Shown here: positions 47,252 to 57,714 of the stretch, in pieces
Layout of the letters: every line of letters begins with the position of its first letter
How positions within the stretch are numbered: position 1 is the stretch's first letter
Assembly (NCBI GenBank): GCA_002633025.1
Contig: NMRB01000014.1
Span: 650,616-714,615 of the forward strand
Direction of reading: 5' to 3'
Origin: Notospermus geniculatus
Lineage: Eukaryota; Nemertea; Pilidiophora; Heteronemertea; Lineidae
Length of the DNA: 64,000 nucleotides
The notes under the pieces: model-generated
Database searches by the model: none
What the model saw: only the letters and a program-made list of their open reading frames with translations
What the model was told of the DNA's origin: nothing
Made by a program: the position numbers and the translations under genes

Positions 47252-48265
47252 CTTCACGAAGCTATGAGACCTCTACCTGCACTCTCCTAACACTTTGAAA
47301 ATACCGTAAAATTCAATACCGTGAGGCTTTAAAGATGCAATGGGTCAAAAGTCAAATTCACTCCGTCAAGATAGCAAAGGGTGAGGCTCTCTGATGAAGC
47401 AGACCGAGCGTTATGTTTCGAATGAAACGACTCCTGAGGATAGTTGTGGGGGTGTATGCAGCAATTGTTATGTTCTGACGAGCAGGTGTTCCCGAGGCTT
47501 AATTCACTCTGTAGTGATCTGCACTGCACTTCAGTTTTATGCATTTAACTAGACGTATCTACGACGTATAATGTGTTCTATAATGTGCCTTCTTGTAAAC
47601 TTCACTATGGTTGTGCATTAGACTCTAAACATAAACCTTTTCGGTACATACCGCCATGTTCAGAGTATCAAATTGGTGGATAACCCAGGAAAACTAGGTC
47701 GTGAAAACGTTTGCTAAATCTGATGATCCTTAATGCATTTCGCTGTCTATCACCCAGTCGCTCGGGGAGAAGTATGGTGGCACGATCAATTCGATGTAGA
47801 GACACATTTTCCTTCATAAATATATTGAAATAAATCGCACAGGCATTGTTGCCTTGTTTATTTTCGAAAATGCTGAATAATTCAAAACGAGGTTCTGCGT
47901 GCACAGAGATATTTACCAACTACTGACGTCATTCGTTGTTGGCGATCTCTGATGCAACCGCTTGAAGTGAGTCACCGATTCAAAGTTGCTCTTCCACTAT
48001 CTTTCGACTCATTTTAGCATGTTGGTCCAATGGTTATAATGGAACATGGCGCTGCAGTGTAAGAAAGGGTTTATACCAGTGATCTGAGTCTGTGAAGTCT
48101 ATACCCTCATGGTTGTATCGTGAATGTTCAGTGTCAATGTATTATCAAGTCTATTACAGTTTTCAGTCTAGGTCAGGTCCATGCAATGACTAGTTGTTAT
48201 CCTGAAGCACCGTGTACGTCAACAGTTCTATTTGTTGTTCAACATGTAAACCCATAGTCTGGCTT
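47252..48265. other. Unique non-coding stretch
   Basis: No gene or repeat recognised; short ORFs only. Confidence 0.5.
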
Positions 48266-48371
48266 AAACCATCCTCCAATAGCAGGGCTTTGGTCTCGCT
48301 CCTCTTCATACATTTCATGTGAGTGGACGAAGAAAAGCGAGGCAACCCTGCTGTTGGAGGATGGGCTCAAA
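48266..48371. mobile_element. 106-bp foldback
   Basis: The arms ACCATCCTCCAATAGCAGGG and CCCTGCTGTTGGAGGATGG pair, with a second inner pair TCGCTCCTCTTC / GAAGAAAAGCGA. Target duplication not evident. Confidence 0.75.
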
Positions 48372-48922
48372 CTAAACACACTTCTGCTTTTTCAACCTTC
48401 TTCTGGAAGGAGCTGAAGGTAAGATCATCCGATACCATCCTGCAGAAAGCAGACTGGGATGTTTTATTGTATTACGCCCACAGAATATGGTTATTTCACC
48501 CATCAGGTGCCGCCACTGTGTGGTAATTCTCGCATTAAGACCACCCAACTGTCGACTGTAGTCTGACAGTTTTCACTAGATCCCTCTTCAGTCTAATTAT
48601 GAAGTGCAAAACCCAAATGTACCGAAAACTCACGGGGGAGCACATGTGTATGATGTGTACGAACTACAAATTAAAGTGAATCATGGAAGCGAATGATATT
48701 GATTCTAATGCAGGTGTAGCCTACGTACATCGCAATACAGTATAATCGCTGGCAAAGCAGATGGTTTTATTGGGAAAGAAGATGGTGCATCTGTACAAGC
48801 TGTACTTTATGCGGGTAGTATAAAAACATTTTTCATTAAAACGCCAACCGTTCATGACACAGGTAGAACAAACCGATTTCATCGACCCAAGATGGCTGCC
48901 AGCAAAATTGGTCAAGCGGGTA
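48372..48922. other. Unique non-coding stretch
   Basis: No gene or repeat recognised. Confidence 0.5.
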
Positions 48923-49105
48923 CAGGGCCGTATTTAGCGGGGGGGGNNNNNNNNNNNNNNNNNNNNNNNNNNNNNNNNNNNNCCCCCGAGCCAACCAAAA
49001 AACGTGATTTTCATGTGGATTTTTGGCTAAAAATGGCAACAAAAAAGGTCTTCTGCCCCCGAGAGGCTTTTGCTCCCCCGGACCAAAAAGCGAAATACGG
49101 CCCTG
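48923..49105. mobile_element. hAT-like MITE with poly-G/C ends, contains gap 48947-48982
   Basis: CAGGGCCGTATTTAGCGGGG on the left and GCGAAATACGGCCCTG on the right are inverted. A 36-N gap lies between the G- and C-runs. CAGGGCCGTA-type ends are common in hAT elements, but a clear 8-bp target duplication is not visible. Confidence 0.7.
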
Positions 49106-49682
49106 AGGTAGGCGTCTCTTCGTCCACCATTCAGGCGCAGACTGCTGTGGAAATGTTTGCTCAGAACAACATCTGTTTCAAGTCCTCCCAATGATCAGGT
49201 TATGAGATGATTGGATTTGGCCTACAGGGACCTGAACATGACCATGAGACGTTGCAAGCTTCTGAAGATACTACTCTGCCCCCTCCCCTCCCCTCCCCCC
49301 GCCCAGTTACACTGTACCAATGACTGGATATCGTCAACATTGAAAGCTGAAGTGTCAGCTTTTAAATGCAAAATACTTTTCAAAAGCAGCTGCATATTCT
49401 GGGGTAAACAGTAAACAAGTTGAGTGGATTTTACACATACTTGACAAGAACATACATCTGTTGTTGTTTATCATTCTATATGTTAATGAAATCCAGCAAA
49501 CACTACCGACAATGTAACAAAGGTAAACCACGTCAAAATTTTGATTTGCCAGAAGCAAAGACAGATGGATTAAATTCCGTTGGCTGTGTGACGGGAAACA
49601 CCTGTGGTGTTGTTGTTCTGAGTGAATGTGACAGAAACGTGTTTGCTCCCAATCATTTTGTTTGCCATGTCAACATTACCTC
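49106..49682. other. Unique non-coding stretch
   Basis: A pyrimidine run lies near 49279-49300. No gene recognised. Confidence 0.5.
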
Positions 49683-50723
49683 TTCAGAGGGTTGAACCAT
49701 ATTCCTCCTCTGTCGTAAACTGACACAATTCAACTACACCTGCAGTTTTGACAATTTCGTAATCGTCAAGAAGCCACTCTGCCGGGGTAGCGAGCATAAA
49801 GGGATCCTAACCCTACGTCAGGCCTAAGCCAGGCGTAGTGCTGGTCGAGGATAGGGCCGCGACCAACACTATACTACGCCTGGCTTAGGCCTGACGTAGG
49901 GTTACGACCCCTTTATGCTCGCTAACCCTGATGTCTTGAACGAAACACTTGACATGTTGAACTTCATCTCCTTCGCGTATTTTTTTCTTCTTTTTTTTGC
50001 AAAACGAAGGAAGACAACAGAAAAACTGTTGCCAAGAGCGCCTGCCACGGAATTTCTATATCATAATGGTAGGTTAATTATATTTAGAGTGCCAGCATTT
50101 TTTGTGATGATACGCCATTCTTTCCATTAAAGGCATGGCTTGTAACTTAATTCCTAATTGAAACTTGCACTTCAGACTTGGGAGCATACCTGCCATAACA
50201 TTTGATACCCAGGGAGTCCTATTGTGACAAAATGAAGGCCCTGATAACCCGAGGTCATGCAAACATCCTAAGCGTCTCCCAGGTAACAAGTAATATGCCG
50301 GTAAAATTACCAAGCAGTTGGGTAAGGTTACTTGGTAGAGTGTAAGTCTCTACCAATTATTCCTAGCAACGCTTAAGTGACCAGGGACTGTCAGCTTCTT
50401 ATAATCAAAGACTAGGTGCTGTTAGAAGATCAAACGGGTAGTGTTTAGAAATCCTAAAGTGACGACAGGTTAATATGTCTTAGAGAGATGGCGAGATTGC
50501 GTTCAAGCTTTGTCTGCAGGAACATTCTGTTTGTGAGGTTAAGCTCCTGTTGCAAAGAGAATGACTGAACAATCAATATGTAGTTCTAATATAGGGACAT
50601 CTACCGAAATACAATGGGAAATACATGTACGTTTTCTTGGTTTACGAAACGACGTTATATCTAGCAAATGAATAATAACAAAAATAGATAAAGAATCCTC
50701 TTTTATCTATTTTTGATGATAAC
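49683..50723. repeat. 1.04-kb tandem segment, copy A
   Basis: Matches 50725-51761 closely and ends at a single N (50724). Contains a GGGGTAGCGAGCATAAA foldback and a CAAAAATAGAT hairpin. Confidence 0.93.
49794..49929. mobile_element. Foldback GGGGTAGCGAGCATAAAGGG
   Basis: The ends GGGGTAGCGAGCATAAAGG and complement frame the stem CCTACGTCAGGCCTAAGCC. Uninterrupted relative of 24742-25138. Confidence 0.87.
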
Positions 50724-50724
50724 N
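50724..50724. other. Single-N contig join between 1.04-kb copies
   Basis: Sits exactly between the two direct copies, like the N at 831. Confidence 0.9.
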
Positions 50725-51761
50725 TTCAGAGGGTTGAACCATATTCCTCCTCTGTCGTAAACTGACACAATTCAACTACACCTGCAGTTTTGACAATTTC
50801 GTAATCGTCAAGAAGCCACTCTGCCGGGGTAGCGAGCATAAAGGGATCGTAACCCTACGTCAGGCCTAAGCCAGGCGTAGTGCTGGTCGAGGATAGGGCC
50901 GCGACCAACACTACGCCTGGCTTAGGCCTGACGTAGGATTACGACCCCTTTATGCTCCTCGCTAACCCTGATGTCTTGAACGAAACACTTTGACATGTTG
51001 AACTTCATCTCCTTCGCGTGTTTTTTCCCTTTTTTTGCAAAACGAACGAAGACAACAGAAAAACTGTTGCCAAGAGCGCCTGCCACGGAATTTCTATATC
51101 ATAATGGTAGGTTAATTACATTTAGAGTGCCAGCATTTTTTGTGATGATATGCCATTCTTTCCATTAAAGGAATGCCTTGTAACTTAATTCCTAATTGAA
51201 ACTTGCACTCCAGACTTGGGAGCATACCTGCCATAACATTTGATACCCAGGGAGTCCTATTGTGACAAAATGAAGGCCCTGATAACCCGAGGTCATGCAA
51301 ACATCCTAAGCGTCTCCCAGGTAACAAGTAATATGCCGGTAAAATTACCAAGCAGTTGGGTAAGGTTACTTGGTAGAGTGTAAGTCTCTACCAATTATTC
51401 CTAGCAACGCTTAAGTGACCAGGGACTGTCAGCTTCTTATAATCAAAGACTAGGTGCTGTTAGAAGATCAAACGGGTAGTGTTTAGAAATCCTAAAGTGA
51501 CGACAGGTTAATATGTCTTAGAGAGATGGCGAGATTGCGTTCAAGCTTTGTCTGCAGGAACATTCTGTTTGTGAGGTTAAGCTCCTGTTGCAAAGAGAAT
51601 GACTGAACAATCAATATGTAGTTCTAATATAGGGACATCTACCGAAATACAATGGGAAATACATGTACGTTTTCTTGGTTTACGAAACGACGTTATATCT
51701 AGCAAATGAATAATAACAAAAATAGATAAAGAATCCTCTTTTATCTATTTTTGATGATAAC
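50725..51761. repeat. 1.04-kb tandem segment, copy B
   Basis: Begins directly after the N at 50724. It differs by a few substitutions and short indels, for example within the foldback arms and the T-run near 51030. Confidence 0.93.
50826..50969. mobile_element. Foldback GGGGTAGCGAGCATAAAGGG, duplicate
   Basis: Counterpart of 49794-49929; it lacks a short ATACT insertion near the loop and has CTC duplicated in the right arm. Confidence 0.87.
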
Positions 51762-52767
51762 ATGGTCAAATTAAAGTAGGAACGGCTGAATAGGAGTTTG
51801 CAAAATTAAGCTCATGTTCATGTTTGGCAATGGTTTTGCTTATAATGACTTACCATTTTACCATTTTCTCATGTAGTTTGCCGACACTTCTGGCCATTTA
51901 TCCACATAAAGAGTGGGATCAAATTCGTTTAGCCTTGACTTACATCTCCAAGGCCAGGTGCGTTAGCACCAACTGGAACACACGACTTTGTCGCTTTCTG
52001 CTGAAGGACAGCTACAGAAAGCACCCCAGTGAAGCACTTCCTGTTCAAAGTGATAAGGTTTACACGCCCGAAGCGCTATCCCAATCTCAAAATTGATTAT
52101 TGATTCTGCTTTGATCTCCTATTTCATTGAAATGTCACCAAGGAGGAAATTGATTCTCATCAATCTAATAGTGAATCGCCGAGAAACGCTTTTGGAGGAG
52201 AATTTTATTTCTTAATCTAGTTTGTGAAGAAAAAATATTAAAAAAGACACATTGATTTTTATTTTTTGACGTGTGTCACTGATTACTGATATGTGGCATC
52301 AAATTAATACTCGGTTGACATTTTTTCTCAGTGTGTACAATGAACTCATAAACTTCGTAACGAGTCTGGAAACCACGATGACGTATGAAGTTCTTGGTAC
52401 CTGTACCTGTACCTGTACCTACATCTAGATGATGATCACACACCGACGAGGTTTATGATACACAAGTTGAGTGTACGTGCTGTGGCATGAAGGAATGCTA
52501 GTGTCTTCAGTAGCTGTCATTCACACCACGATTAAAGCAGTATTGACCAGCAGTTTCACCTGCCTTGCTGCTAAGCAGGCAAGAACGAAATTGACACCTG
52601 TAAAACCCGTTTGGATCACAAATCCAATATTAATGGTAAATGGCCTTTAGATAGCTGTACATGTACATCTGCATCAACAGCGATTTCTGTGGAATTTATC
52701 CCAGTCGTGAGTTTCGTTGTTCGTGCGGAAAGCACTTCTTCCGAAAGCTCGGCGTACACTGATGGCA
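51762..52767. other. Unique non-coding stretch with a short CCTGTA repeat
   Basis: Four tandem copies of the hexamer CCTGTA lie near 52400-52420. No gene recognised. Confidence 0.5.
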
Positions 52768-52883
52768 AATCTCAATGCGGCAGGGGTGTTTTAAAGTCGA
52801 CTGACCCAACGCTGCTGGACTCGTCATTCAGCCGGGTCAGTCGACTTTAAAAACACCCCCACCGTATTGACTCATTGAGATTT
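52768..52883. mobile_element. Foldback with TTTTAAAGTCGACTGACCC stem
   Basis: The arms GGGGTGTTTTAAAGTCGACT and GTCGACTTTAAAAACACCCC pair, and the outer AATCTCAATG pairs with CATTGAGATT. Confidence 0.8.
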
Positions 52884-53485
52884 ATCGTCAATGTGCGCCC
52901 AGCCTTGCATATGAAAAAGGTAAAAGATCACGGAGGGATGTCTTGAAATTTCATTGCAACACATTCGTTGGCGGCACCTGGTAGATAATGATGGCATCAT
53001 GAACTGCAATATCCATGTAATTGTCTCCAATACTAAATTCATGATAGTGCACGCTATGTAGTGTGTCATGCATGTTTTAGTTGGTCTGTCTAGGACGTGA
53101 CATTTGCACACACGGTATAGGTTGTGTAATGTTCCAATACTAATTGAATACTGGTCATGCATGTAAAATGTACTCAGTGTTCTTGTGATTGAGTCGTACT
53201 GTTGTGTCTGTCCTATCCGAGGTCGGGCCATCCTCAGTCTATTTTTCTAATTCTACAAAATGTGTATATTCTGTATCTAATTTATTTGTTCCGGAGTCTG
53301 CAACTTGTTTGGATGGTTGAAATGATTATGTATATAGATGGAAGTATTTTTGTAAAATAATGTACCAAATTACCGTAGGAGGGACTCGTTATGGAAAAGA
53401 TATAGAATATATATATAGAATATGCAGAAGAAAAAAGTCTTGTTGTTCACTGATTCATACTATTTTTTGGAACTACTTTGGCTGG
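52884..53485. other. Unique non-coding stretch
   Basis: The 119-codon minus-strand ORF at 52872-53231 has no recognised domain. Nothing else is seen. Confidence 0.4.
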
Positions 53486-53601
53486 GAATCCATTCACGGG
53501 AATTTCGAGCGGTGCGATGCCGCATCCTTTGTCCACGACCGACGCGGTGGAAACACAATGGTTGCGGCATCGCATCGCTAGAAAATCGCGTGAATAGATT
53601 C
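53486..53601. mobile_element. Foldback GAATCCATTCACG
   Basis: The arms GAATCCATTCACGGGAATTT and complement (ending CGCGTGAATAGATTC) contain GCGATGCCGCA / TGCGGCATCGC. It ends directly at the next element. Confidence 0.78.
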
Positions 53602-53605
53602 TTAA

Positions 53606-53785
53606 GGCGCTGCTCCACGTGACAGTTTTCTGTCGAAAGTTTGCTGTCAGATAGTCATTGCTGTCAGACAGCAATAATTGCTGTCAGCTAGTGACTGTAT
53701 GACAGCAATTATTGCTGTCTGACAGCAATAATTGACTATCTGACAGCAAACTTTCGACAGAAAACTGTCACGTGGAGCAGCGCCT
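53606..53785. mobile_element. TTAA-flanked long hairpin element (GGCGCTGCTCCACGTGAC)
   Basis: TTAA at 53602-53605 and 53786-53789. The arms GGCGCTGCTCCACGTGACAG and complement are nearly perfect for about 75 bases and rich in CTGTCA/TGACAG words. Confidence 0.86.
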
Positions 53786-53789
53786 TTAA

Positions 53790-53961
53790 GGTGCTGCTCC
53801 ACGTGAGAGTTTTCTCGCGCAAGTTGGCTCTCAATGGGCAATTCAACCAAAGAAAACTAATGGACAATCCATTGGTGTCAGCATAATCCGCGAGAAACCA
53901 ACAATGGTTGCTCATTAGGAGCCGACTGGCACGAGAGAACTCACGTGGAGGACTAGCGCTT
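53790..53961. mobile_element. Second GGTGCTGCTCCACGTGAG foldback, sharing a TTAA with the first
   Basis: The left end GGTGCTGCTCCACGTGAGAG matches the preceding element's terminus with two changes; the right end has ACTCACGTGGAGGACTAGCGC. The TTAA at 53786-53789 lies between the two. The right flank reads TTAG. Confidence 0.75.
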
Positions 53962-54479
53962 TTAGCCATATACCAGAACAGACGTTCATTATGGAGTTCT
54001 TGTGACGAAGGGAATAGGGATCATAACTACGATAGAGGGCAGCACATCATAACCAGGTCCTATAAATGGACACCCTTTGTGTTGGAAATTGATCAGGGAC
54101 CTGGATATCCCTTTCATTTCAATAGTTTTAACCACTAGTGACACCTATTGAGGCAGTGGGTTATGGTCCTCATTTCTTGGCAGCGACACGCTTTTCTTTC
54201 ATCGTGGCTTTAAGAGACGACGTAAGCTTAGAATTCCGGCATCCATGTCACTTGTTTCTCCGATACTGGGTAAGATGGTTATTGCTGTTTTTTACACATC
54301 ACAGAATATGGAAAAATCACTAATTTCCTGATTGCATATCATATGAGTGTCTGGGCTGAGAGCTACGGGCAAAGTTGTTATTGTCATGCATCTTAAAAAA
54401 GAACAAGTAATTACATATCCTGGTGAGAGGCAACAAAAAGCTTTACAATTAGGCCTACGGAAAGGTTTTCTAAGCCGAT
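53962..54479. other. Unique non-coding stretch
   Basis: No gene or structured repeat recognised. Confidence 0.5.
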
Positions 54480-54483
54480 TTAA

Positions 54484-54679
54484 CCCTTTACTCCCAGTGC
54501 CAATTTCATCAACAGCTGAAAAATATTCAGTGATTCTGAAAATGGAAGCCCTGTCACATGCAAGTATTCATTGGAAAACACTCCGTGGCTTTCGCATCAA
54601 TACCTATTGATAGGGCTCACGGGTACCTTCGGTGCATATCTTCAAATATGACACACAATGCACTTTGGCAGTGAAAGGG
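54484..54679. mobile_element. TTAA-flanked MITE with CCCTTT ends (piggyBac-like)
   Basis: TTAA at 54480-54483 and 54680-54683. The ends CCCTTTACTCCCAGTG and CACTTTGGCAGTGAAAGGG are imperfect inverted repeats. TTAACCCTTT is a frequent piggyBac terminus. Non-coding. Confidence 0.72.
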
Positions 54680-54683
54680 TTAA

Positions 54684-56570
54684 CCAATGCATTTAAACTC
54701 AGAAAAATACCATTGCTTGTTATTTTCCAGTATGAGATCTCATTATGGGGCGCTCGGTCAATGAAATTAGAGAGAACGCCACCACTGTTGAATGTTGACT
54801 GACTTTTGGTCGAAACCAATCGCGGCATTGATTAAGAGTTTCAGCGTTTTAGAAACGTTTATCACTTGTCAAAGACGCGAAATTGTACTCTTCGCAAGAA
54901 AATAAAACAAAATTTGAATCAATTAATTATAATGTCATGACCAATTAATTCTTCGCGTTTCGATTCAGTCATTTTCAAAGGCGCCATTTCTGCGGCTCAA
55001 ACTTCTCGATAAAAACTGATGTCATCGTAAATTGAAATTCAAAATAAGATTTGATATTTTAACCAACGATTTCAAGCCGTGGGAATCCAACGATTTCCAA
55101 GCCGTTCGAATCGTACCGTATTCACAGGATTCTGCTCGGACCAGGTCTGGTCCTTATAAATATTCAACGTGCCGTTCACTAGAAACAACAACCAAGCCAT
55201 ACGGGGGACTGCGTTTCGCCCACTCGGCTCCTCCACTGACGTCACAATCGTATCGTGTTGAATCCAGATAAGGTCATTTCCGCCAGCAAGCGGTGGGATG
55301 CCACACCTTCACAGACCAGCAGATTGTGGTTGGCGTGCTTGTGCCTTCAGCAATGCTAATGAATGAAACAAACATTGATTTCTATTGCATCCAAAATTTA
55401 TTCACTAAAATGCTACCGAGGAGCCTACAATGTGACAAGAAGGGGGCGGTAGTTACACTGTTGCCGGAACTGGGGGATAACAATATTTGTAGTGGGGGAG
55501 GCCAAACACTAGACTGCACTAAATGTTCGCCCAAACTTCGCACCAACATGGCACGACATGTGCATGTACCGACTACGCCAAAGAATATCTCTCGGCGTTC
55601 CATAGAATTCAAGTGCCATAAAAATACTCCCCTCTGAGGCTGCTGGAGACAGTTCGAAGGTGTATGCTAGAACGACGTAGGCTGGCAGGCTTAGATTCCA
55701 GCAGCGTCGCTGGCTTTGCTACTTTTCCACAGCAGAAGTATAGTCATGTAACATCAGCTGAAAACCGTCAAACGCGGCCTTTATCATGATGGCAGCAACG
55801 AAGAGAACGAAATCTGACAGCCAATCAGGCGGATTGTCCCGTGACGTCATTTATGCCTGCAGTAGATCAAAATTGCATTTCTCTGAGCACAAATTGAAAA
55901 TAGAGAAATTTGTCTGTCATTGGTAGCAATCAAAGTTGACTGCGAGAGAGAATAACGTTAACAACATCCAGCAATGGTGCAACAAGTCGGCTGGGGAAGG
56001 AGGGTGTCCGCCAGCAATCAGGTCACAGGTTAGTTGGCGATGGGCTGAATCGCGGGGTCGAGTTCCTTCCCCTTGCTCTTCTCAAGAGCCGAACATCCTT
56101 GGTCGGTTATTGAACCCCGTGGAGTGCTTCGGTACCTGAACATGAGATAGCACGGAAGAAAGCAAGGAGACAAAGAAGATTTGTTACTGATAATTACTGT
56201 ATACAAAGGCGACAGGTGGTTGGAGAGTGTCAATAGTGGTAATGAAAAGGAATAGGCTCTATGATGAACACTTGTCACTTTCTTGAAAGATAAGTGTGTA
56301 CTTTCTTGAAAGATAAGTGTGTAAGTACACCACCACAGAGTATCTAAGCCGGTTTTATCTTCAGCGTGTGGACAGGATATTTTGTGAAGTACATGTAGGC
56401 CTACATTGTACACTGTAGATTGTGTGGTTGCACTCTGCCAGTCTTTGGATCGAATTGCAGTCCTTATGGAATGGAAACAAAGAGCGTCCTCGTCAATTAC
56501 CGTCTTCAGGTCCGTATTTGTTGGCACTCTGATGTAATACTTGTATGATCTGGCTATTGTTAATAGCCTT
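54684..56570. other. Unique non-coding stretch with two small direct repeats
   Basis: An imperfect repeat around CCAACGATTTCAAGCCG lies at 55060-55105, and a two-unit ~24-bp tandem (ACTTTCTTGAAAGATAAGTG) at about 56277-56323. The ORFs at 55293-55637 (+) and 56030-56527 (-) lack recognised domains. Confidence 0.45.
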
Positions 56571-56943
56571 GGTTACACTACATAAAAATACCCGTGTTTT
56601 TCCAGACCCGTGTCAAACCCGTGTGTACGAAAATACCGGCGAGAGGTCACACTACAACACTGTAGTTAAGTAGCCCGGCGACAGTTGCGCTGCAAACATT
56701 GACTCTTCGGTCATTTCTGAATTGGCATACATTGTCGGAGGCGCGAAAACGACGTCACTTAATGGCCGCGCCATCTGTCGCCGTGCGAAGAACTAACGAA
56801 CACACGGGGATTTCGAAAAGCACGGCGAGATTGCCGTGTCTCAAAAACCCGTGTTTTTCAGACACGGGTTTCTTGAAGCCCGGCAATTCATAGGTGTGAC
56901 CGCAAAAAACCCGGGGATTTTATGTAGTGTAACCACGGCTAAT
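56571..56943. mobile_element. Foldback GGTTACACTACATAAAA
   Basis: The ends TTGGTTACACTACATAAAA and TTTTATGTAGTGTAACCA are inverted, with inner CCCGTGTTTTT/AAAAACCCGTG and CACGGG palindromes. The flanks TAAT on both sides suggest a target duplication. Confidence 0.82.
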
Positions 56944-57471
56944 GTCTACCAAGCTCTACCGTGACCACTGTTGCGGGGCCACGAAATTAGATTGCACAGC
57001 CACTACAAGTAGACGGTATTGGCGAGGAGCTTCCCTGTAGTGCAGTGTATGTGTCTCAGTGGTCGTGATCTTTCGAAAGCTTGCGATTCACAGTAATCGG
57101 GGGATAGAACTGGTGTTGGCAGGACGCGTATGTACGGCACCCTGCAACTCTCACGATGCTGGGCGACTTCTCGCGAAAAAACAACAGCAGATCTCAAAAG
57201 ACGTACCAGGAATTACCACTGTGGCCGTATTTGGCCTAGGCTGTTTGATATGACATTGAAGAAATAATGAGTACACGAAAGTAACCTGTTGATGATAATT
57301 AGTGTATGCTCAGAGAGCAGGTGGGTGGTGAATGTCAACAGAAGACACTGGATTACTAAGTTGACGATTCTGTGCGTGACTGGGAAACGATTTCTTAGTA
57401 ATAACCTACATACTCAGCAAGAGGATGTTAGCCTACAGTCTTCCCAACAACCAGCAGCATACTGTAGACAG
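56944..57471. other. Unique non-coding stretch
   Basis: No gene or repeat recognised. Confidence 0.5.
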
Positions 57472-57714
57472 CAGGGCCGTAGCTAGCTTTTTTCGCTGGG
57501 GGGCATTTTAAGCAGACGAGCTCTACGGACGTGGGCAGCACCGAAGGGTCGTTTTGGGGGGGGTATTTGAAAATTAGAGGCTCTGAGATGCAATTTGAGG
57601 TCAATTTCCTGCAATACTGATCTTTTATCCCATTTGATTTTGCTGAAAAAAACTTTTTAATTGGCCTGGGGGCATTTGCCCCCCCCCCGTCCCTATGCTA
57701 TAGCTACGGGCCTG
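57472..57714. mobile_element. hAT-like MITE, CAGGGCCGTAGCTAGC
   Basis: The ends CAGGGCCGTAGCTAGC and GCTATAGCTACGGGCCTG are inverted, with G-runs (GGGGGG) on the left and C-runs (nine C) on the right. GACAG occurs at both flanks, but not as a clean 8-bp duplication. Such ends are frequent in hAT elements. Confidence 0.72.

Noticed and set aside
55293-55637. Cysteine-containing 114-codon ORF as a secreted peptide
   Set aside because: No signal peptide, and the opposite strand is also open.
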